Below, in pieces: positions 1 through 11,345 of a stretch of 64,000 nucleotides of DNA. The notes beneath the pieces are model-generated. The model made no database searches and was not told the origin of the DNA. It was given only the letters and a program-made list of their open reading frames with translations. The stretch comes from Streblospio benedicti (taxonomy: Eukaryota; Annelida; Polychaeta; Spionida; Spionidae): NCBI GenBank assembly GCA_019095985.1, contig CM032661.1, positions 13,492,885 to 13,556,884 on the forward strand, given 5' to 3'. Within the stretch, counting starts at the first letter, position 1; each line of letters begins with the position of its first letter. Made by a program: the position numbers and the translations under genes.

Positions 1-1884
1 ATAATAATGATATATTCATAAAATGGCAGCTAACTGTGCACACTTTTGCTTTTGGTCTGCCTAATTATTTATTAAACATTATACACGCAATTGATGTGCG
101 TATAATTTACAGTATTGCGTCGTGATGGTATAAATGGATGTCATGTTGGGATCTCAAACGGTTGTGTGTACTTGATAGTTTACAGCTAGACAGGCTTACA
201 TTTAGTTACAACTAGAACTGTACTCTGGTGGTTTTTATCTTGTATCATATAAGTACAGTACTTACTTGAAGAAATGGGACGGGGTTCTAAGATAGGGAGA
301 TATGGAGAGAAAGGCCCCCAAATGAGGAATGTGGGATTTCAAGGACGTGATGTGTGAGCGAAAAGTCTTCAAAATTGTGTAATGTGAGGGAAAGGCCACA
401 AACGAGCGATGCGGGAAATAAGACAAAATTTGTCATTGCTTGACTCTTTGTAAACCCTTTTTATCATCTACATGTATTTATTATGTCACAGTTGCATACA
501 TGTGGTGTGCCTTCTTACATATACAATACAGTACAATAATATTTTTATAGCGCCAACTCTAATCAATGTCTATGTGAGCTTGCTGGCCTTCTTACACAAA
601 TGATGCTTTAATTTGGTTTTACGAATGGTAAGAGTTACATATTATACGGTACCTGCACTTGAGTAGCGTTTACCACGACATGCACGGGAAATCGTATACC
701 AGTAATCGCGATTACAGGTTAGGTAATGCCATAAAGGAAACCAGGCAGAACTACTGAATCAGCCAGATATTTACAGATCTAAAGCCATATAATACACGCT
801 CGACCTCAAAATGAGCTCCCGCTATTACTAATGAAGATAACCCTCCAAGTGACCAAGAAAAGCAAGCAAATGGTCGAGACTAGCACATCAATAATACTTT
901 GCCATAAGCCGAGAACACAAAAATCATTACCCAGGAGAAGGAATAACATTTCAGGCCAGGACCAGCCAGAAGTGCGCCATTCCCTCCAGACCCTGCCAAA
1001 CTAGCCAGATAACTCCACATTTGAGGCCAGATCACCCGCGATTCACCCCGAGAGGACAAATCTAGATCTGGTGTCATATGGAGCATATTGAGCTACTAAA
1101 CTATATGTGAACGGGGTGTGGGGGTGGGTAATACCGCATCCACTACAATGTACATACATGTACTTTCACCTCGGTTGTCCGAAGCGTCTCATGAAGAAGC
1201 GGGGCAGTAGCGCTGCCAAAACGTTTCAACGTAACTTGACAACACAGTGTAGATAATGGGAATGCTCTAAAGCTGACGTCTCAGCAGATGTGCGCTCTTC
1301 AGAAGCTAATTTACCGTTGGGGACACATCGGAGGATTCTATCACTTGGATTAATCATTGCGTAGTTTAACAGACCGATACATAGCATTGCACCCAGATAA
1401 TAAGTAAACTCTACGTAACATACGATATCATCTAGCATATCCACATTGAGACACATTCCTTTCCCGTAAAGGTATTAATGTATCTCTGTTGTTGCTGTGT
1501 GCTGTTTTTTTCTCTTAAGATGATAATGGTTTTAAGCTGATCAATCACTTGTCAAACAATATCAGCCGCATTATTCTTTTGAAATAATTGGCGCCTATCG
1601 TCCATGATTTATGTCCGACCACACATGTGTAGCCTGCCGGGATAGACCATTAGGACGTGTGCTCTTGTCTTACAACCAAAACATGGCCTTTATTTTGCTT
1701 TTAAGTAGCAATTTTCAATTGTAAATTGCGGCACATATTAGCAGCTGAAATACAATGTCCGTAAATCTATTTTATATCTTAATATTGTGACCATAGAACA
1801 TTCCCACCCAACAGCACACTGCGGGTACACTTGCGCACACGGTGTTTTCACATTGGCGTCCTGGGTCAGATAGTCGCTAAGATT
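1..1884. other. Non-coding, no gene recognised
   Basis: All open frames here are short (under 80 codons), overlap on both strands and show no family motif. A purine-rich stretch at about 270-430 contains loosely repeated words (gggaaat, gatgtg, gaaaggcc) and may be an old repeat. I see nothing else. Confidence 0.5.
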
Positions 1885-2570
1885 AACTAGATCAAAAGTG
1901 CTCAGAGAGCACAGCGTCGCTAGAGCAACATTAACCCATGGGCAATAAAGATGTTTGCTTTGCAATCAAAGCAGAAAAAAGTCTTACTTGATACGTGACT
2001 CATCCTACATGTATGTTCTTGACATTGGATTGCAGGCGCTTTGTAAACATGGCTAAAGTAAATATCTATTGCCCATGAGTCGACATTAATATGGTAATGC
2101 TGTGCTGAGCGCTTTTATTCCAATATAACCACTATGCCAATTCGATGGTCATGTTTCGAACAGCATTGAAACTATAGTGAACAAATAGAAAGAATCATAA
2201 TTAAAATGACCCTCTGAAAGGTAAACTCTAATTTGCAAAGTGCCAATGTTGAATACAGTTAATGTTCAGTAGGCATGGAAGTATTGTACAAAGTTTGAAT
2301 GGTTTCTCACAAACATCAACAAATCTATTGCAGAAAATGTTGAAAATGGACCCAAATTGGCACTATGGAAAGCACACTTTAATTGGCAAAGTGTCCAAAA
2401 TCGAATCACTTTGGTGTCGCATCATACCAAATAGTTGTGTAAAGTTTGAACGAAATAGGGCGAAGCCTAAAAGCTCTAGGTTGTCCGGAGACAAACATAC
2501 ATAGATACATACATAGTTACAAACGAACGAAACACAAGGCTTTCGCTTCAGCTGCTGAAGCAACGCAAAT
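1885..2570 (+). repeat. Dispersed repeat cluster with hairpin end (copy A)
   Basis: The segment 2330-2570 recurs in reverse orientation at about 5955-6265. Both copies share the words TTAATTGGCAAA, GTTGTGTAAAGTTTGAACG and a 17-base hairpin, GCTTCAGCTGCTGAAGC, near one end. A simple-repeat core separates the blocks: CATA/GATA-type here, CA/CG-type in the other copy. A second module (about 1885-1957, inverted at 2055-2125 and again at 6452-6530) carries GTGCTCAGAGAGCAC and GGGCAATAAAGATGTTT. A microsatellite-like core followed by a subterminal hairpin resembles DINE-1/pearl-type non-autonomous Helitrons. That assignment is inference, since I could not fix the element ends. Confidence 0.6.
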
Positions 2571-4779
2571 ATCTAAAAAAAATCAGGACAAAAAACCTTT
2601 AACATTTTTACATGTTAACTTCCGGATCATCAAACTCAGACTGATGGGAAATAAAGACTGTATACAACCTTCGACGTTTGGCCAGAGATAGTTTAACGAG
2701 ATTTTTACGTCCACTATAGGAAACATACGACGTTAGATCTCTTGGTAATGCTCTTTGGTTTGGCGTGGATAAAATTATTGTTCCATCCAAGAACGATGTT
2801 TTCATTCAGAACAATGCTTTTCGTGCATACTGCCATATTGGCAAGTTATTTTAAAAATGTACATTTTAGTGGCCGATAATATAAAAGGAAAGGGAAGTGG
2901 GTCTGAAGACTTGATATGAGTTAGCAGTCAGCAGTGTTAATGAAATCCCCACATTTGGCGCGAAGAAACTGATATGATGTGTAGTGTATTCAATAATTAG
3001 TGCACCACCACTCAGCCAGTCAGAACACAAGCTCTTAAATTCATGTCTATATTTGTGTGGTCACTTATATAAAACACGTATTCTGGATTATATTGAAATG
3101 GTCCCTTTAATGTTACCATTTTCATGTCGCACAATATTCCAGAAATTCCTAATTACTGGTCTCAGACAGGGGCCTTTAATAAATACCTTTGCATAGACCT
3201 AATTAACAGGTTGAAATGGTTCTTATCTTAAATAAAAATGAACCCCGAATGAACATGTTTAGTGACTTTAGTCCACTGTGATTTTGACCTGAAATAGCCT
3301 GGAGACAGTACTGTTGGTTGCATTTTTATTATCTGTCTATTGCTGTGAAATGTCCAATCTATGGGCTAATCAACGCTCTGGACATGCACATTCAGAAGGT
3401 TTATATTCACATTCCAAAGCCATAATGGTAAGGATTTTAAATTCTTATTTTAGACCCATGTCCCGCCCAACCGAAGGTGGTGTCGTCACATCAGTATACT
3501 AAATTGATAGATATAAAGGGCACAGTTGGTTTTATTCATGGCACCATTTCAATTTCTGAATAACTCAGTCGTGGTATTGTACCCGTTGTGAAATTGGCCC
3601 ATTGTTCCGCCAGACGTATTTTAAAAAGTAGAATCATCGTTTCCCCGAGTATTTCCGTGCTGAACTAAAGGCGTTCCACTTGTGTTCTCTATCCATAAAC
3701 TACAACGGGGTAATAAACCTGCACGTAGCAAGAAAAACATTTTTAAAGGGGCATTGACAAACTCTCAGTTATCCATCAGAGTGTTCATATGATCAGCAAC
3801 AACAAAAAATTGGCTAATAAACTCGTGGGGTACAAACCGTACCAATATCGGAAGTTCGGTTAAAGACCCTATAAATATGACATATTCTACATGTATTCAG
3901 AGATAGTTTAATGCTCTTTGATGTATTGTAGCAAGTTTGTAATATAATTATAGTCACTATTCATACGGACATTGACAGTGAATAAAATGAACATGAACTG
4001 CATTGAAGATACTCACTCTGTCTATATTAAGGTGGGACTGGACAGTTTTTTCTTTTAATATTTCAATGATTTGATGATTACCAATGTTAAGTTTAAAGTG
4101 TGTAGGTGTTAATCAAAAAACTTTACTCATGTCGCCTCGCTCGTTTGAGATTTATGAGTCAAAACGCGAGTTCAATACAAGAATTTCCTATTATCATTAG
4201 GAATAATGCTCCAAAATGTTTTAAAGCAATATTTTTGTATCTATGGAAAGATCTTATCAACGGCTTTTTAAAAAGTATAAATTTATGTAGGTTACCTTCC
4301 ATTTAATAAAGATATTGAATATTTTAGGTCCTAAAAATCTATCAAACCAGAGTAAAATACGAAACTTGATTTTAAGTATAATATTTATGGTTTCACAATA
4401 CAAAATATAACAGGAAGTAAATATTATCTACTAAAACGGGCAACAAACACTGTTCACAACCGCTGATCACAGCTGATTATAGCCATTAGTGTGGGTGTAA
4501 ACATTATGCACCAGTCGGACTTTGCCATTTTTCGAGGGATTTTTTGAGATTCTGGCCGGATGTTCAGTAATAAAATGGGGGGGGGGGGTGTTACTGTCCA
4601 GTACCATCGTTTAAGCTGGCCTTACACCATCAGCGGGATGAGTAGGCTTGCATGTTTCAAATAGTAGTATTGTAACAAAACGAGTTTCGTGTAAGTCTCC
4701 AGTGTATTGTAGCATTCTCGCATAGTGTAAAATTAGGTCTCATAAGTTGCACTGGACCAGGTTTAGTTTCCCCTGTTAC
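2571..4779. other. Non-coding, no gene recognised
   Basis: AT-rich sequence without an exon-like open frame. A run of nine or more G lies near 4578-4588. Nothing else is assignable. Confidence 0.45.
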
Positions 4780-5260
4780 CCCCCTGTTAGAGTGAACACG
4801 CGGAACACGGAGTCCGCGGTCCCTACGCGTGCGAACACCGTCCAAGGGCTAGGGTTAAAAAATTTAGAGACACTGTCCACTCCTGACGAAGTAGAAGTGA
4901 CGCCGCAGGCGAAATTGCAGGAAATTGCACCGCAGGGCACCAACGGACATCGAGTGCGGCGTGACCACTGAAGCAGAGTCCGCAATATTCTTGGTGCGGA
5001 TATGTCTTGCGGCGTACACCGGCGTACAGCGGAGGTGAACGGCGTCGTGCGGCGACCAGCGAAGTCAAAAAGATCAAAGGAATTTTAATCAATAATCCGC
5101 ATCCGCGCGGCGTGAAAAATCCACTTCTCCAGAGAAGTGGAGGGATTCCGCGCAAATTTTGCTAGCGGCGTTGATGCGGAGGTAGCACGGAGCCTGCACA
5201 GAGCCCGAAAGAGTCCGCTGGGCGACGCGTTGGAGCCATGCAGCGCCGTCGACCTGATTA
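4780..5260. other. CpG-rich patch in AT-rich DNA
   Basis: This stretch is strongly enriched in GC and CpG compared with both flanks (many gcggcg, gcgtgc and ccgcgg words), with repeated motifs such as GCGGCGT and TGCGGA. Open frames exist on both strands but none looks like a known protein, and long overlapping frames are expected in GC-rich DNA. It could be the body of a CpG-rich transposable element or a CpG-island-like promoter. No adjacent gene supports a promoter reading, so a repeat is more likely. Confidence 0.4.
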
Positions 5261-5954
5261 ATCACTGAAAGGGTTAATTTCCCAATTTTTCATCTTTTTT
5301 TATGGACTCTGTCATTTTTTCGACTAAAAAATTGATGCGGAGTCGGCACTCAAACAGGGGTGTTACACACACAACTTGTTAAGCTTTGTTCTTTATTATT
5401 ATAACCAAAATAGGATTAGGGACCCAGTACTCCCTTGTACTGGTTTTAAAACCGCTTTACACTATAGCAAATTCCACCTACGTACATGTAGCTCTACGTG
5501 CACTGACGAACTGGCAAATTTGTCAGGAAATTTTGAACATGTTCAAAAATTTTGAACGAACACTCAGTTAGGTTAAAGTTTGCTTCAAATAGTTATGCTG
5601 CGTCTAAGGATCGCAGAACATTCGCGCACATATAAGTAACACTTCGTTTGCCTCAGCAACATGTCGTACCATGCATTTTACTACGTTCAATGCCGCCACA
5701 ATACGCCCATGTTGACGCCACAGCGGGGAAACGGAGTAGATCTTCCAAGGGCCATAGGCTGGGAGATATACGTGAATCCGTCCCACAGATCATCAACAGA
5801 AACTCCTGAACAGTTTCCTTCCACATCGAGCCATCAGGGGTGTTCGAGTTCCAGAGGCAGATGCAGAACTCACTTTGTTTACAGAAATGATTGCCAAACT
5901 ACATATTCAATAGACGTCATGTGAAGACACAGCTGTACAGTAAATATCACTTGG

Positions 5955-6027
5955 CCATTATTGCGTTACTTCAGCTGCTGAAGCAAAGCATTGTACTTCG
6001 TTCATTTGTAACTAATAGTTGTGTGTG

Positions 6028-6059
<32 letters not shown>

Positions 6060-6540
6060 TGCGTGTGTGCGTGCGTGTGCGTGCGTGTGCGTGCGTGTGC
6101 GTGCGTGTGTGTGTGTGTGCCGGGACAAGCTAGAGGGTCTACCAATGAACTGATTTCGTTCAAACTTTACACAACTATGAGGTATGACACTATAGAGATT
6201 TGATTTTGGGCAGTTTGCCAATTAAAATGTGATTTCCACATGGCCATTATGGTCCATTTTCGACAATCTTACAAATACAGATCCATATTATATCAGCTTC
6301 AAAAGTCTACTTGGTGATGTTTGCTATTTGCTGCTACAGTGATCACCATTATAACATGACGAAGCCAATATTAGACAATGGCATATTATTTCTGGCTAAT
6401 TACATACTCGGTACATTGTAATTGTGTACTTTTAATCTTGATTTCCAAAACATTTAAGTAAACATCTTTATTGCCCATAAGCCAATGTTGTTCTAGCGAC
6501 ATTGTGCTCTCTGAGCACCTTTGATCTAGTTATATATTGA
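5955..6540 (-). repeat. Dispersed repeat cluster (copy B, inverted)
   Basis: Reverse-orientation relative of the copy at 1885-2570. The minus strand again reads TTAATTGGCAAAC, then GTTGTGTAAAGTTTGAACG, a CA-rich microsatellite core and the CTTCAGC/GCTGAAG hairpin. The adjoining module at 6452-6530 matches 1885-1957 in inverted orientation. Identity is patchy, so the copies are old. Confidence 0.6.
6019..6119 (+). repeat. (GT)n/(GTGC)n microsatellite
   Basis: About 100 bases of alternating GT and GTGC units, located exactly where the related copy at 2510 carries a different simple repeat. The Cys/Val/Arg-rich frames across it are artefacts of the repeat. Confidence 0.95.
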
Positions 6541-9500
6541 AACTACCCAAATCAATATGATATATGTGTGTGCTTCCCAGTCCTTTCGATTACATTTTCA
6601 GTAGAGATGTGTGAAAGAGAAGGCTGCATGGACATCTATCCAAAGTAAGACTACCCCGGTAAAACAAAACTCTTCACAGAAGGTGCCATATACTGGTACA
6701 CAATATGTTGCGAGTGTCCGCTCTTACACTGTCTTCCCCTTACCGGCAGTAAGTGTGCATGGCTGACCCAATTAACGGAGGAAAAAGACATCATTTTTCA
6801 AAAGCACTAATTAATCTTCACGCGTGTCAACTTCAGTCTCATTACATATCAATCAAGTGTCATTTGATGAAGTTCCGAATATGTCACCTTCGCCAGTGCA
6901 CGCTAAAGTGTTATTGCGGGAGTCTTTATACACATGACACGCCATGTACAACGATCATGTTCACTATTTACATGTCATGTCTACAGGAGTGTTTGTGTGC
7001 AGTTTGGAATAATAATGTAGAAAATAGAGAATGCTAATTGCACGTCAATGTTAGTGGTATTTTACAATTCTAATTCAGCCCATCCCATGGTCATTGTATA
7101 TGTGTTACGTGACAATCAATTGTGCGTGTAGACTCAAATTTCATTTCTTTTGAGATATATTCAACAAATAAGAGTTAATAGCATTTGGGTTTAATTAACA
7201 GTCTATTATCATGCATTTATATGAACCACAAACGTACTTTCAATACTAATAACTTCAATCAGCGCAATCAAAATGAAGCAATTTTCTTATTTAAAACCCA
7301 ATCATATTCTAGTGGATGCCACCTTCCTGCTAAATAGTCAATGGTTGGCGTACGTGTGAACATAACAAGTGCTGCAGCCTTTCTGGTGTCGAGACTTTCT
7401 GCAGAAACCATTCACATGCTGACAGCGGCCTTCCATCTTTCCAGACGGCTTTATCTTCAGCCATGTCGAAAATGGCCAACTATTATGCAATAACCACTTA
7501 TTAAGTCACTGTGTACTTTGGTGTGTGTTTTTGCAATATTTTGGAAGCTGAAGAGACAAAGCCTTCTCCAACAGTTGTAGCCCTTTGTTGTGCTGTTTTT
7601 TTATCATTCAAGTTTCTAAGTAAGCGGTGGAAACATTATAGCATGCACCATTTACCGTACACTTTGGCGCAAATGAGAATGAAAACCACTATCTTAAAAA
7701 CAGTGGGCGCTTGCCGTTCACATTAGAAGATGTTCTCAACAAAGATTGCTATTTAGTAATAAACATTCCACGTCTGGGAGTTATTCCAATAGGCTGCGGT
7801 CGGATCTAGTATGGGTAGTACAACGGCATTCATGTCATGCCACGCGTGCCCTTCTATATATATATATATAGCTAATAGCAAAGAATTATCAACATAAAAT
7901 ACAGACCACGAACCTTCATTGAGACTTTTTCGATATGTTACAATTGCATTAACCAGATGATAGTTTGGGATGACATCTATCTATTTGCATCTGATTTATA
8001 AAGAAAGCACCCCTTTAAAAGAAGCATGAGGTTTATTATTAATCAGGCCGGTTCTTCAATATATACACTTAAATATCCTATTTTCAATATCTTCTTTTGT
8101 GTGAAACCCAACGTGTCTAAAGTTAAATACCTTTGGCATTAGCCCTAAGGACGAGATGGTAGTAATCTTACGACTGGTGAGGTTATTGATATGCAGACCA
8201 AGTCATGTTGATGTAATGTTGACACATGTTCTGACACATGTGCTACTAACTACAGTGTATATATACATGGATGTCCAATTGTCCATAGATGACATTGATG
8301 TCAGACTATTTTAGTCGTCGCATTTACTCCTTGCATAATATTTCGTAATCATATGTATTCCCAATGACTATTGAAAGTTAATTTGACAGTTTGAAACAAA
8401 TAAAACATAATAAACATACATGGGTACCCGATATTCAAAGTAAAACTACAGTTGCATTAGATATACAAAATACTGAGCATCTTAATTTGCCACAAGATTT
8501 ATATGCCCTAGATAGGATGATATCTTCAAATCAACTACTAAGGTGAGGAAAACGCCAAAAGAAACTAATGAAATTATACCAACTTTGTGGGTTTAAACCC
8601 ATCTTCTTTACACCTACCCACTTATCAACTCATCCTGTCTAGATACGATTTCGAATATTACACCTCTAAAAGCAAATTCTTTTGACAAAGAGGAACCCAT
8701 CTTTGTGTCTGTCCTTCGCTTTTTATCGTCTGACGGGAGGTCAACAAAGATTTCACCCCCTACATTGTATGTCTGATTGGGCTTTAATTCTTGTTGTTTG
8801 CGTGAACTACCTTGGAAGATGCAAGACCAACAAAACTACTCTAACTTTCAAAATGACTGAACTAAATTCACTGATAATATTTTATAGAATATGTTCATTC
8901 AGTCACCGGGGAATTCAGAATTGACTTTCATTACTTTTATCCGTACCTTTAAAACTTAACTACAGAATTTCAACAGTAGAAGGTTTTCACGTGTATTTCT
9001 ATTGGTAGATACCTAATGCAGTTCATACATTGTATATGACTAGTTAATCAAGTATAGAAATATTCTGCTATAAAATAGATTAGAGAATGCCACATGGCGA
9101 GAAAGAAAGGGCATGCAGACAGTAGTCATATAATTAAGAGTTACAGAAATGTAAACTATAAGAAGACAAAGATACTTGAAGAGGCTTACAATTTCACATT
9201 CAATTACTATTTGACAGATTTATCTAATCTTTGTAAAACATTATCTATTGGCAACATCACTTGACAATAAAATTCAGAATAAATCTCATTGCAACCTAAC
9301 GTTTATGGTGACAACGTCTGCAAGGACATGGTAAAGCACATTACCCTATTAAATCGCCAACAATTAACATCTTTGATGACCTATTTAAACTAGGTTGCCA
9401 AAGAAGTTGTTTCGATCTTCGTCCATGCTGACAATAGGGGTGATGATGCGGCATCCCTGAGGCATTCCTCAGGTGCGATCTACCGTGTCAAATTCTTTAT

Positions 9501-10699
9501 CACTGTCCAAAGAATAAAAGCTAATTTCTCGCAATTGGGGGTTTGGTGTGAAAAATATAGATACATAATGGTGTTTGCTTGGAAGCATTTTCATTGTGTA
9601 GTCAGTGTGTCAGAGGGTTTATGAACACACACATTAAAAGAAAGTTGACAAACAACAATAATTATGTGATTCAACGTGCCATACACACAGTGGATGAGAC
9701 CAACAATTTTAAGCAACATTCAACCCTCAAGTTACGACAAGCTGTAAGCTTTGTGGCAAACACATTGTTCTTTGATGCATTGTTAACTGAAGTGTGCACT
9801 TCTATTTTGCAATTTTATTTCAATTGCCATCCATAGATTTTCATTACCGTGACTACTGACCATTACTTTTAAGTACAATGTACATTGTAAACCACACGTT
9901 TAGTGACACTCCACTAGTTTCAAACGTTCAGTTTACTACAAACAGCATATTTTGCCATTATAATAAAAAAAATATGAATGAATTAAAATCATTCCAAACG
10001 CAATTGAAATAACAATAATTTCCGTGTGGCTTTCATGAAACACCGGTTTACCTTAAATGGATATATATACATATAATTTACAATGTAAAAATTGATTCTT
10101 TGCAGACTTCCTGCAAATTTTGACCTTGACGCCACAAGATACCAAAACTTACCGCATAAGAATATCTCAACTTTCTACATAACCAATTGATATTCGAAAG
10201 TTTATTTTCCTGCAGAAACTGAAACGGTCCTACCCATGACAATTTGGAATATCAAAACGCTTTTATGTGAATGTGGTGTTTTAAGTCTACCAACTGATTG
10301 TGCTGAGACACCTTGGACCATTAATCAGACATGTACAGCCTCCTGCTGTTTGGCGAAATAAAAGGATGCTGAAGCTGAAGTGATGTCTCCTGTAGATAAT
10401 ATTCATATGCCTAACATTAAATATTATGCACGCGGATTCCGTCTCGTAACAAGTTGACAACAACGGGATTTAGATGTTTCTGTTCTCTTACCGAAATACA
10501 CATACTCTCTTTCTATACTATTGCCGAATTCTAATCTAAATGGATGAATGCCGTTTTATGGTTCTACTATCCATACCATTATTTGACATTGCATGTACAC
10601 TATGTCATTGGTACCGTTGGCAGACTATGTTGACCTTCTCCACTGGGCTCTGGAAGCGTATTGTAACTAGCCGAAAACTTGCTACCCACACACCTACTC
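6541..10699. other. Non-coding, no gene recognised
   Basis: AT-rich DNA with a short (TA)n run near 7857. No open frame shows conserved domains, and no convincing splice-bounded exon was found. Confidence 0.45.
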
Positions 10700-10860
10700 T
10701 TATTCTACGCGCGTGCATATGCGATGTGTGCAAGCGGTTGCAAAAGAGTTTACCCAACACCTAGCACTTCACCTGGTGATGACTCGAATCCAGGACCTTC
10801 TGGTCGCAAGTCCTGTTCCCAAAACCCAAGCCCACTGAAGCACAGTATCGAATGGTCCTT
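10700..10860 (-). repeat. tRNA-derived SINE, family 1 (minus copy)
   Basis: On the minus strand a tRNA-like end reads CCAGAAGGTCCTGGATTCGA, with a B-box-like GGATTCGAGTC, followed by a body containing AACCGCTTGCACAC. The plus-strand element starting at 11039 has the same order of blocks (CCAGAAGGTCGTGGGTTCG, then AACCGGTTGCACAC), so the two are diverged copies of one SINE in opposite orientation. Confidence 0.6.
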
Positions 10861-11038
10861 TTGCAGGTCTAACGCTTGGCACGTCATTTTGATTTCAAGT
10901 ACATGCAATGTATATTTTCAAACAAACTGGTTGATTTTCAATGTTTGATCAGATTAACCTAGAGTGGTAGTAAATCAATTACTGCAAACAGTTGAAAATA
11001 TATTGGGACTAGCAAATCTATCATAATGAAGCACAGAG

Positions 11039-11345
11039 AGGCTACTTCCGAGGCCGAATGGATAAGGAGTTGGATTCATGACCAGAAGGTCGTGGGTTCG
11101 TGTGTTATATATGTTTGGTGGCGGATGCTGAGCAAATTCATCTCTAACCGGTTGCACACTGCTACGTGACAGTCGTGGCACCTACACGTTATATAGGTAC
11201 AGATCAGGCGAGTGAATGCTAATGTGGGTGCTAAACATATATGCACTACGGTTGCAATATGCTGGATGCTTACCAGAGTTTAGACATATATAGTGTGACT
11301 GGGATGCTAATGACCTGGTGTGGATGTAACGCACGACAGATGGTG
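11039..11345 (+). repeat. tRNA-derived SINE, family 1 (plus copy)
   Basis: The 5' part is tRNA-like: GGCCGAATGGATAAGG as A-box region, then GGTCGTGGGTTCGTG as degenerate B-box. The body includes ATAGGTACAGATCAGGCGA and GACTGGGATGCTAATGACCT. The same body words, mutated, recur at 41205-41490 (TAGGTACAGTTCAGGCAAA, GACTAGGATGCCAATGATCT) and the head recurs at 10700-10860. This gives three copies of one family in the window. Confidence 0.65.

Noticed and set aside
4823-5155. 110-codon minus-strand frame in the CpG-rich patch
   Set aside because: Stop codons are rare in GC-rich DNA, frames overlap on both strands, and there is no family similarity.
10540-10948. Overlapping plus-strand frames of 74 and 89 codons
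   Set aside because: They cross the minus-strand SINE copy and show no conserved protein pattern.
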